From CAZADS01 sp964483985 (GTDB taxonomy: Bacteria; Pseudomonadota; Alphaproteobacteria; Thalassobaculales; Thalassobaculaceae): a stretch of 14,854 nucleotides of DNA. The first letter of the stretch is position 1; each line of letters begins with the position of its first letter. The DNA lies in contig CAZADS010000094.1 in NCBI GenBank assembly GCA_964483985.1, positions 1 through 14,854 of the forward strand, written 5' to 3'. Below are positions 1-6,762 of the stretch, in pieces. The notes under the pieces are model-generated. The model worked only from the letters and a program-made list of their open reading frames with translations. It made no database searches and had not been told where the DNA came from. The position numbers and the translations under genes are program-made.

Positions 1-102
1 GTGAGCCTCTCTCCACGACGTTTAGTTTGCTTCTCGTTCTTCTTGCATGTGTTAAGCATTCAGTAAGCGTTCGTTCTGAGCAATGATCAAACTCTCAGGT
101 TG
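1..102 (-). rRNA. rrs: 16S ribosomal RNA, 5' end (partial, divergent)
   Basis: Read on the minus strand, positions 102 to 41 give the start of a small-subunit rRNA: CAACCTGAGAGTTTGATC, then GCTCAGAACGAACGCT, then GCTTAACACATGCAAG. These match the E. coli 8-60 region in order and spacing, and AACGAACGCT is the alphaproteobacterial form. The gene runs off the left edge, so only about 100 nt are visible. The 5' end is placed near 100-102 by analogy with alphaproteobacterial 16S. Oddly, the usual GGCGGCAGGC block is replaced by TACTGAATGC (minus strand, 60s), GTCGAACG reads GAAGAACG, and the expected GTGAGTAA region is not recognisable. It may be a genuinely divergent 16S, a degenerate copy, or an assembly-edge artefact. 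The identity of the fragment is fairly sure; its functionality is not. Confidence 0.8.
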
Positions 103-355
103 ATTTCCCGATTTATTGCACGCCAACAGATACTGCTTGCGTTTAAACTATCAGGATCAACAGAGCCCGTCCCGCACATCATAACCGGCACTTTAGTACC
201 GATTGTTGCGTAATGTTTTAGCAATTCTAGTACCATCGCCTAAGCTAGGCATTAGAAAACTAAAGCACGCTTGAGATACACAAGACAGACTGATGTACGA
301 CGCTAACTGCAAAGTCACCAACGCCGCCTGCGCATCCCTTCCGAATTTATCCACA
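103..355. other. Non-coding region upstream of the 16S start
   Basis: This stretch should contain the rRNA operon promoter, firing on the minus strand. The best -10 look-alike on that strand is TAGAAT (plus 222-227), but I see no convincing -35 at 16-18 bp, so I do not call a promoter. A small perfect inverted repeat, GCCTA-AGC-TAGGC, lies at 238-250. At 152-160 the minus strand reads TTGATCCTG, identical to the conserved start of ordinary 16S genes, with AACGC a few bases further on (see findings). No tRNA or convincing coding frame was found here; opposing short ORFs over 193-396 look like chance. Confidence 0.4.
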
Positions 356-508
356 ATGTCAAAGACCAGTCCAGCGGCAAAACACCTAGCAGCCAAATTG
401 GCTGAACATCCACACGGACAACTGGAAACCGCAGCAGTTACTGCGGGAAATCTTTATAGACAACTGAATTTACCTTTGCAAGCGAAACAAATCATTAAAA
501 TGAAATAA
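356..508 (+). CDS. Possible small hypothetical protein (50 aa)
   Basis: I do not recognise this. The frame beginning MSKTSPAAKHLAAKLAEHP encodes a 50-residue, basic, helix-prone, soluble peptide without Cys or Trp, ending QAKQIIKMK. There are no membrane segments or metal motifs. The frame stays open upstream to an ATG at 293, but that extension (MYDANCKVTNAACAS) looks less protein-like, so the internal ATG is preferred. Neither start has a clear Shine-Dalgarno sequence. It converges on the DUF1489 gene and lies just upstream of the 16S start on the other strand. Amino-acid composition is the only support; it may be spurious. Confidence 0.3.
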   Translation: MSKTSPAAKHLAAKLAEHPHGQLETAAVTAGNLYRQLNLPLQAKQIIKMK

Positions 509-604
509 AAATGCATTCGGAACCCATTTTCCATCGCTTTTAATCCAGATAGTGCGGGAAACGGATACTCGGATCTTTAGAATGCTTATAATTTATTAGA
601 ATAG

Positions 605-625
605 GGGCTTAACTACAATAAGCCC
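605..625 (-). terminator. Hairpin at the end of the carboxylase-transporter-DUF1489 operon
   Basis: GGGCTTA (605-611) and TAAGCCC (619-625) form a perfect 7-bp stem with a 7-nt loop. On the minus strand the stem begins inside the last codons of the DUF1489 gene, the loop contains the TAG stop, and the distal arm is followed by an AT-rich run (CTATTCTAATAAATT). This is the right place for the operon's end. The trailing run is not a clean U-tract, so it may terminate inefficiently or protect the 3' end of the mRNA. Confidence 0.45.
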
Positions 626-1050
626 AGATAACTTAGTTCACGACGCATCTGTTCAGGCATTGCCGCAATATCATCGCCAAATTGACTTAAATCAATTGGA
701 GCATCATTTCTCTCTAAATAACGCCATCCTTGAAAAGGACGGGACGAACGCGGTTCCGTACGCACTAGTTCCGGTGAAAGAACAAGACGACATCGGCGAA
801 CACCATCGTTATTGGAGGTTTTATCTATCTCGACAATACGTTGCCTTACGAGAATCTGTCGTCGAATTACCCAATATAAAGATCCGCCATTTAAAAGCTC
901 AGCAGCACGGCGCGGCGTATTTTTAGTGATATGGATAACTTTTTTTTTGAGCCCATCCACCTCCCGATTTTGATAAAGCCTATCGGCCTGGCGCGTTTGC
1001 AATTGCTCCACCGTATCAATCCCAACACATAACTTCAGTAAATGAACCAT
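613..1050 (-). CDS. DUF1489 family protein
   Basis: A 145-residue soluble protein of unknown function that matches the DUF1489 family almost end to end. Recognisable blocks are MVHLLKLCVGIDTVEQL (1-17), TPRRAAELLNGGSLYWVIRR (45-64), VRQRIVEI (68-75), RRCRLVLSPELV (85-96), RPFQGWRYLE (104-113) and the C-terminal RRELSYLGLL. The family is near-universal in Alphaproteobacteria, usually about 140-150 aa, so this copy is full length. The ATG at 1050 is chosen over a GTG at 1056 because GGGGAGG lies at ideal spacing (8 nt) upstream. That ATG overlaps the transporter's TGA stop (TGATG), implying translational coupling. It is the last gene of the operon, with a hairpin across its stop. Identity is firm; role unknown. 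Confidence 0.93.
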   Translation of the reverse strand: MVHLLKLCVGIDTVEQLQTRQADRLYQNREVDGLKKKVIHITKNTPRRAAELLNGGSLYWVIRRQILVRQRIVEIDKTSNNDGVRRCRLVLSPELVRTEPRSSRPFQGWRYLERNDAPIDLSQFGDDIAAMPEQMRRELSYLGLL

Positions 1051-2510
1051 CACCACAACCTCCCCTCAGGGAGATAACCCAAAAATTGCCACCACACAGC
1101 ATTTAGTGGGTTCAAAATTATTACACTAAATAACGCTATTATCACGGTTGCCTTTATGCCATCTAACATAGGAACACCGCCAAGCTGCATACCTACGACA
1201 ATAGGGGGTACCTGATACGGGAACCAGACTGTTGAAAAACCAACCACCTGTGACATCAATACAGCGTCCAATTTTAGGCCGGCAGCCATACCCAACTCCT
1301 CAGACATGGGCACTAGAATCGCCGGGACTCCGGGCATAGTCGAGACTATACCAAGTATCATAGCAAGACTGCTAAGAGCTGTATAAGCTTTGAAAGCCCC
1401 CTCTCCTGAAAGTTCCATGGATAAAAGAATGTTGCGGCTAACAAACTCACCCAGACCTGTTTCTAAAACTACAGCCCCGATTCCTATAATTCCTGCCACA
1501 TAGATAAGAGCACCAATTTTTACCTTTTCCTGGAAAACCTGAGGTGAAATCATACCTAGTCTGGGAACTAAACAACAAAATGCCGCCGCAAGCGAGACCC
1601 AAGCTGGGGCCACCCCGTGAAAAAAATCAGTTGCCCAAAAAATCAGGGCCAACCCGACGAAACAACCCAATCTATACTCTTGCGGACTTATTTCTCTGGT
1701 AACGATGATTCCTTGTTTTTGGACTTTCCTGTTTTTTTGCGCCGAATTGTCCCGAAAAAGCCAAACTACAGTACCCCATATAAAGACAGATTTTAAAAAA
1801 CCAAGGATAGGATAATGCAGTATTAGGTAATCAAAATATCTAATTTCCAAACCAAACGACGCTTCGGCGGCTCCCATAAGGATATTATTAGGCACGTTTG
1901 AAGGTAATACTGAAGTAGAACACAAATAAGCAGTCAAAACCGATGCCATCACCATCCCATTACTTGGCGAACTTCCTAGTCTATGGCCGAGTTTGTCTGC
2001 TAAGCCTATTACGATAGGAAGCAAGAGGACCACTCTACTTAAACAGGATGGCATAAGAAAACCCAACATCATATTGACAGCAATAATCCCAGCTATGACG
2101 GCACCGTAACTCCCAGTAAAACGACGCACGACGCCCCCGCCAATTCGAGCTCCTAGCCCCGTAACCTCTATGGCACAGCCAATCACTAGACCACCAAAAA
2201 CTAGCCAGAATGCACCGGACGTAAAACCGGAAAACACCGCAGTTGGAGGTGCGATGGCGAGAATCATAGCAAAAAGAAAAAAGAGAAGTATAACGAGGTG
2301 CTCGGCCAAAACACCCGTAGCCAGCATTCCAATAGTCACTAAAACCAGGACTGCGGGAATCACCATATCTGACGGCATTGCCAATGGAGTATTTGTAAAT
2401 AGTGTAGCTGCGCAAATCAGTATACATGCCATTAACAGATACCGCAGCGATATTATTCGGCCGACGCATTTCATGAATTGACTAATGTTTGGACTAGGAA
2501 ATTGAAACAT
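1050..2510 (-). CDS. SLC13/DASS family anion (dicarboxylate/sulfate-type) transporter
   Basis: A 486-residue polytopic inner-membrane protein of the divalent-anion:Na+ symporter (DASS, CitT/SLC13) type. It is almost wholly hydrophobic, with about a dozen predicted membrane segments beginning around residues 24-39, 49-68, 72-93 and 100-116. SNVPNNILMGAA (204-215) sits where the family has its substrate- and Na+-binding SN(T/V) clamp loop; a second PGVPAILVPMSEELG segment occurs in the C-terminal half. Polar loops occur near 255-280. Length is normal for the family. Its ATG directly follows the TAG of the carboxylase gene, with no convincing Shine-Dalgarno site of its own, so translation probably depends on ribosomes leaving the upstream gene. 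A di- or tricarboxylate substrate is plausible; sulfate or other anions cannot be excluded. Confidence 0.88.
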   Translation of the reverse strand: MFQFPSPNISQFMKCVGRIISLRYLLMACILICAATLFTNTPLAMPSDMVIPAVLVLVTIGMLATGVLAEHLVILLFFLFAMILAIAPPTAVFSGFTSGAFWLVFGGLVIGCAIEVTGLGARIGGGVVRRFTGSYGAVIAGIIAVNMMLGFLMPSCLSRVVLLLPIVIGLADKLGHRLGSSPSNGMVMASVLTAYLCSTSVLPSNVPNNILMGAAEASFGLEIRYFDYLILHYPILGFLKSVFIWGTVVWLFRDNSAQKNRKVQKQGIIVTREISPQEYRLGCFVGLALIFWATDFFHGVAPAWVSLAAAFCCLVPRLGMISPQVFQEKVKIGALIYVAGIIGIGAVVLETGLGEFVSRNILLSMELSGEGAFKAYTALSSLAMILGIVSTMPGVPAILVPMSEELGMAAGLKLDAVLMSQVVGFSTVWFPYQVPPIVVGMQLGGVPMLDGIKATVIIALFSVIILNPLNAVWWQFLGYLPEGRLW

Positions 2511-4517
2511 CTAAACGTTCTCACTAGCTAACTCAAAGCCGAGCAGTTCTACTCCCTCATCCACTAAATCGCCATGTTTAAAGAATAGTGCCACGACCCG
2601 CCCGTCAGCAGGCGCCGAAATATTGTGTTCCATTTTCATAGCCTCCAAAACAATTAACGGGGTTCCCCTACTGACGAAATCACCTTCTGAAACTTGAATA
2701 GCAACAATTTTCCCCGGCATGGGCGCAGTGAGTCGCGCACTTACATCTATAACGGCTCCAGTCCTATGTGATAGATCCACCGAGTCGATTTCTAACGGGC
2801 CTTCAGGTAAATATATAGTCGCCGAATCTTGGGAAATTGAAAAATTTGAGGTTACAATTTCATCCGATAAATTAATTGTAACAGAGCCATAATTTTGATG
2901 ATTGCAAGTCAGCGAGCCGCTAACGCCCATGGGAAAATCTGTTCTAAAAATCTGATATTGGCCGTCCGATTCCGACAAAGTAAATGCGTGAATCTCCCCC
3001 GACACAGAAAACCCTACTTTGTGAATTGCTGGGCCATTAGCACGCCAACCACAATTGTTTGTCCAAGCATCAAACAAATTTTCCTCTGGCAGAAAATTTT
3101 GGAAACGCGTTTTATTCTGGTTCCCCGCTATAATGGCCGCCATACCTAATACTTCATTAGAAAGCATTTCGACCGAAGGAAATAGACTTAACTTGTGGTC
3201 GTTTATAAATCCAGTATGCACATCAATAGACCTAAATGCATCGAGTTTGGCCAAGCGTTTGAGAAACGGCTGATTTGTAATTACTCCACCCACCTCAACC
3301 TTGGAAAGAGCGTCTATTAATCGATCTAGGGCATCATTCCGATCCCTACCATGAACGATGATTTTAGCTAACATCGGATCGTAATGGACAGAAACAGATT
3401 CACCTTCATTAATACCTATGTCTATACGGGCCAGCTCCCACGGAAGATTAAGATGTTCGATCATTCCCGTTTGCGGTCGAAATTCGACTGGATCTTCGGC
3501 GTAGAGACGAGCCTCAAAAGCATGGCCTTTCGCGAGAATTTTATTTTGGGTTAGTGGTAGTGGTGCTCCATCTGCTATTTTTATTTGCCATTCAACTAAA
3601 TCAATACCCGTTATCAATTCGGTTACTGGATGTTCGACCTGCAGCCGAGTGTTCATTTCGATAAAATAAAATTCCGTTTCATCAAGAATAAATTCTACCG
3701 TTCCTGCTCCGATATATCCAATGGCTCTAGCAGCGTTAACAGCAGTGTCCCTTATACTATTTCTTACAGACTCATCAATATTTGGCGCAGGTGCCTCTTC
3801 TAATATTTTTTGATGCCGTCGTTGCACGGAACAATCACGTTCAAATAAATGCACAACATCGCCGTAGCCGTCACCAAATACCTGAACTTCGACATGCCTC
3901 GGCCTTTGAATGTATTTTTCAATCAAAATCCTTTCATCACCAAAGGTATTCCGTGCTTCACGCCTCGCCGAAACTACTTTTTCTTCCAATTCGTTAGCGT
4001 TTTGGACAATCCGCATGCCGCGTCCACCACCGCCAGCACTCGCCTTTATTAATAACGGAAAACCGATAATTGCTGCTTCTGCCGCAAGTTTATCAAAACT
4101 CTGTTCCTCTCCATGATATCCTGGGACCAAGGGTACGCCAGCTATTTCCATAATGTCTTTCGACTTAGCTTTTGAACCCATCATCCTCATAGCCGATACT
4201 GATGGTCCAACGAATATTATTCCAGCCTTCTCACAAGCCAATGCAAAATCCGGACTCTCTGATAGAAACCCATAACCTGGATGAATAGCATTCGCTCCAG
4301 ATAGTTCGGCCGCCTCTATTAAAGCATCGATATTAAGATATGAATCCACTGCTGGTGGAGGACCTATTAGTCTTGCTGCATCACACCTCTCGACATGTAA
4401 CGCTCCTTGATCAGCCTCGGAATAAACAGCTACTGTACGCAATCCTATACGCCGTGCGGTTTTTTCTATGCGACAAGCGATTTCGCCCCGATTAGCGATA
4501 AGTAATGTGTTAATCAT
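2511..4517 (-). CDS. Biotin-dependent acyl-CoA carboxylase alpha subunit (3-methylcrotonyl-CoA carboxylase-like)
   Basis: A 668-residue fusion of biotin carboxylase and biotin carboxyl carrier protein. The biotin carboxylase starts LLIANRGEIACRI (5-17), followed by HPGYGFLSES (79-88), K158 with glycine loop GGGGRG (162-167), EKYIQRPRHVE (200-210), and active-site FIEMNTRLQVEHPVTE (285-300) with E287, N289 and R291. The BCCP domain carries biotinylation motif EAMKMEH with K628. It carboxylates biotin with ATP and bicarbonate; a separate beta subunit would transfer CO2 to an acyl-CoA. VPGYHGEEQ (131-139) is most like 3-methylcrotonyl-CoA carboxylase alpha (MccA/LiuD, leucine catabolism), but propionyl-, geranyl- or acetyl-CoA carboxylase remains possible. 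No beta subunit or isovaleryl-CoA dehydrogenase is nearby; an SLC13 transporter follows without a gap. Catalytic residues look intact. The Shine-Dalgarno sequence is weak. Confidence 0.93.
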   Translation of the reverse strand: MINTLLIANRGEIACRIEKTARRIGLRTVAVYSEADQGALHVERCDAARLIGPPPAVDSYLNIDALIEAAELSGANAIHPGYGFLSESPDFALACEKAGIIFVGPSVSAMRMMGSKAKSKDIMEIAGVPLVPGYHGEEQSFDKLAAEAAIIGFPLLIKASAGGGGRGMRIVQNANELEEKVVSARREARNTFGDERILIEKYIQRPRHVEVQVFGDGYGDVVHLFERDCSVQRRHQKILEEAPAPNIDESVRNSIRDTAVNAARAIGYIGAGTVEFILDETEFYFIEMNTRLQVEHPVTELITGIDLVEWQIKIADGAPLPLTQNKILAKGHAFEARLYAEDPVEFRPQTGMIEHLNLPWELARIDIGINEGESVSVHYDPMLAKIIVHGRDRNDALDRLIDALSKVEVGGVITNQPFLKRLAKLDAFRSIDVHTGFINDHKLSLFPSVEMLSNEVLGMAAIIAGNQNKTRFQNFLPEENLFDAWTNNCGWRANGPAIHKVGFSVSGEIHAFTLSESDGQYQIFRTDFPMGVSGSLTCNHQNYGSVTINLSDEIVTSNFSISQDSATIYLPEGPLEIDSVDLSHRTGAVIDVSARLTAPMPGKIVAIQVSEGDFVSRGTPLIVLEAMKMEHNISAPADGRVVALFFKHGDLVDEGVELLGFELASENV

Positions 4518-4571
4518 TTTTAATCTTTAGCAAGCGATCAGTAATCATGCTAGAGCGAAGCCCAAATAAAA

Positions 4572-4620
4572 GTCCAGACTCATTACGGTTGCTTGCATGC
4601 TTTGTCACGCTGGACCTTTT
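4572..4620. other. Inverted repeat in the divergent carboxylase/Atm1 intergenic region
   Basis: The 227-bp gap between two divergent genes should contain both their promoters. GTCCAG (4572-4577) and CTGGAC (4610-4615) form a 6-bp stem around a 32-nt loop. A-rich sequence lies on the left and CTTTTT on the right, allowing a slightly longer bulged stem in either direction. A GCATGC palindrome sits in the loop (4595-4600). It could be an operator, a leader structure or a weak bidirectional terminator. The best -10-like site for the exporter is TATAAA (4637-4642), without a good -35 at standard spacing. I could not identify a convincing promoter for the carboxylase. Confidence 0.25.
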
Positions 4621-4744
4621 TGATCTAGCAATTGGTTATAAAAATAATTAGCTCACCCACTAATATGTCTCAAAAAATTCGCGTATTTGGTTCTCTTGCC
4701 TTAAAATCTCTCTATTTACTAATTAGCATCAGATCGAAAAATTT

Positions 4745-6610
4745 ATGCCCCGCCGACAAGCACAGGACATTGGATATCAGACGAAAATCAAGGGTGACTG
4801 GAATACAATAAAAATCTTGATTCCTTATCTTTGGCCAAAAGACGCAATGAAAATGCGGATGCGCGTGATCCTTGCGATAGGTTGTTTATTAATCGCAAAA
4901 CTCGCCACAACAATTGTTCCTGTCCTTTACAAAGAAGCCGTTGATATTATTTCCCAATCAGGAACCTTCGTAATAACTGCGTTGGTTGGAATACTAATTG
5001 GGTATGGCATTGCGCGGACTGCCCAACAAGGATTCGCGGAATTAAGAGACTTTTTCTTTGCTAGAGTTGGGCAAAGAGCTATTAGGACTGTTGGCCTGAA
5101 AACATTTCGCCACCTTCATTCTCTTTCCTTAAGATTTCATCTAGATCGCCAAACCGGCGGACTATCTCGGGCAATTGAACGTGGGGTTAAGGGAATTGAG
5201 TTTCTCTTAACTTTTATGTTGTTCAACATCCTCCCAACATTCATCGAAATTTCCATGGTCTGCAGTATTCTTTGGATAGTGTTTAATTTTTGGTATGCGT
5301 GTGTGACTTTCATCACCGTGAGTATTTACATCGCTTTTACATTTTTACTTACTGAATGGCGCATGAAGTTTAGACGTCAGATGAACGAAATGGATTCAAG
5401 GGCCAACACACGAGCGATTGATAGCCTTATCAATTATGAGACGGTCAAATATTTCGGGAATGAAGAACATGAAGCCAAAAGGTTTGACCTAGCTCTGAGA
5501 CATTATGAGGACGCCGCCGTACAGAATAAAACGACGCTTTCACTAGTCAACATTGGACAAGGTTTTATAATCGCTGCCGGACTGACAACTGTCATGGCCA
5601 TGGCAGGATTCGATATACAATCAGACGAGATGACTGTTGGTGGATTTGTTATGGTCAATACTTATCTGATGCAATTATTCATTCCTTTAAATTTTTTAGG
5701 CTTTGTTTACCGGGAGATAAAGCAATCACTTACAGATATGGAAACCATGTTTCGGCTTACCGATGAAGTTGGTGAAATTAGCGACCTCAAGACTGCACCC
5801 GAACTAAATCTCGCAGGAGGCGAAATTAAATTCCAAAATGTTGATTTCTATTATTATCCCGATCGAAAGATAATTAAAAATCTAACATTCAGCGTGCTTG
5901 CTGGAAAGAAGATGGCAATTGTCGGACCCTCGGGTGCCGGAAAATCAACGATTTCTCGCCTCCTCTTTCGCTTTTATGACGTAAATTCTGGGTCAATCCA
6001 GATAGATGGCCAAGACATTCGTTCCGTAACCCAAAACAGTTTGCGGCGTTCTATAGGCATAGTTCCTCAGGACGCCGTGCTATTTAATGATACAATATTT
6101 TATAATATTTCCTATGGAAAGCCAGATGCAAGTCCTAGTGAAATCGAATACGCAGCTCGATTAGCCAATATACACGATTTTATAATCAAATTGCCGGACG
6201 GATATAATACCTCGGTTGGCGAACGTGGACTCAAACTTTCCGGCGGAGAAAAACAAAGGATCGCCATAGCCCGAACAATCTTAAAAAAGCCAACCATATT
6301 TGTGTTTGACGAAGCGACATCAGCCCTAGATTCTAAAACAGAAAAATCTATCCAAATGAGTCTACTGAGTGTTTCAAGAAACTGCACGACTCTAATGATT
6401 GCTCATCGGCTTTCCACCATAGTAGACGCTGACGAAATAATTGTTTTACGAGATGGAACAATAGCCGAACAGGGGCGGCACGAAGAGCTAATAAGTGCTA
6501 AAGGCGTTTACGCAGATATGTGGATGCAGCAACAAAAAGCCGCGCACTCAGAAATTTCCACTGATTCGAATTCTAATGCATCATTAGCTTCTGTATATTT
6601 AAAAGGATAG
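4745..6610 (+). CDS. Atm1-type ABC exporter (ABCB7/HMT1-like), fused permease-ATPase
   Basis: A 621-residue half-transporter that would work as a homodimer in the inner membrane. Membrane segments fall near 40-60, 77-92, 152-182, 185-203 and 270-325. The Atm1/HMT subgroup signature is clear in RFHLDRQTGGLSRAIERG (130-147), NYETVKYFGNE (230-240) and NIGQG (269-273), the last in the region that binds glutathione derivatives in the Novosphingobium Atm1 structure. The nucleotide-binding domain has Walker A GPSGAGKST (394-402), Q-loop PQD (441-443), signature LSGGE (498-502), Walker B IFVFDEATS (518-526) and H-loop H554. Relatives export glutathione-linked sulfur, Fe-S precursors or metal-glutathione conjugates. 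All motifs are intact and length is typical. No strong Shine-Dalgarno sequence precedes the ATG. It is transcribed with, or just before, the AceE-like gene (152-bp gap). Confidence 0.93.
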   Translation: MPRRQAQDIGYQTKIKGDWNTIKILIPYLWPKDAMKMRMRVILAIGCLLIAKLATTIVPVLYKEAVDIISQSGTFVITALVGILIGYGIARTAQQGFAELRDFFFARVGQRAIRTVGLKTFRHLHSLSLRFHLDRQTGGLSRAIERGVKGIEFLLTFMLFNILPTFIEISMVCSILWIVFNFWYACVTFITVSIYIAFTFLLTEWRMKFRRQMNEMDSRANTRAIDSLINYETVKYFGNEEHEAKRFDLALRHYEDAAVQNKTTLSLVNIGQGFIIAAGLTTVMAMAGFDIQSDEMTVGGFVMVNTYLMQLFIPLNFLGFVYREIKQSLTDMETMFRLTDEVGEISDLKTAPELNLAGGEIKFQNVDFYYYPDRKIIKNLTFSVLAGKKMAIVGPSGAGKSTISRLLFRFYDVNSGSIQIDGQDIRSVTQNSLRRSIGIVPQDAVLFNDTIFYNISYGKPDASPSEIEYAARLANIHDFIIKLPDGYNTSVGERGLKLSGGEKQRIAIARTILKKPTIFVFDEATSALDSKTEKSIQMSLLSVSRNCTTLMIAHRLSTIVDADEIIVLRDGTIAEQGRHEELISAKGVYADMWMQQQKAAHSEISTDSNSNASLASVYLKG

Positions 6611-6622
6611 GTAATAAAGGAG

Positions 6623-6650
6623 TTGACTTGTTTGACTAGTGCCGGATAAA
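6623..6650 (+). promoter_or_regulatory. Candidate sigma-70-type promoter for the AceE-like gene
   Basis: TTGACT (6623-6628) and GATAAA (6645-6650) are separated by 16 bp and match the -35 and -10 consensus at 5/6 and 4/6 positions. The site starts 12 bp after the exporter stop and would leave a leader of about 105 nt before the AceE-like start. This suggests the enzyme can be transcribed independently of the exporter. It is a prediction by eye only. Confidence 0.3.
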
Positions 6651-6762
6651 TGCCGATTATTAAAATTATTTTCAATTATTGATGACGTATTTTATCAGAA
6701 TATCGATAGGCAACTGGACACGGTTTTAGTATCCCGATTCTACATTTTCATTTTAACCGGGA

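Noticed and set aside
222..227. rRNA promoter using TAGAAT (minus strand) as -10
   Set aside because: No acceptable -35 element at 16-18 bp upstream, so the match is not better than chance in AT-rich DNA.
193..396. Minus-strand 67-codon ORF overlapping the small plus-strand ORF
   Set aside because: Its product has no recognisable pattern, it lies across the presumed rRNA leader, and no ribosome site precedes it.
660..926. Plus-strand 88-codon ORF
   Set aside because: It is the antisense shadow of the clearly conserved DUF1489 gene.
2035..2481. 144-codon minus-strand and 103-codon plus-strand ORFs inside the transporter gene
   Set aside because: Both are out-of-frame or antisense readings of the transporter N-terminal region, and their compositions are not protein-like.
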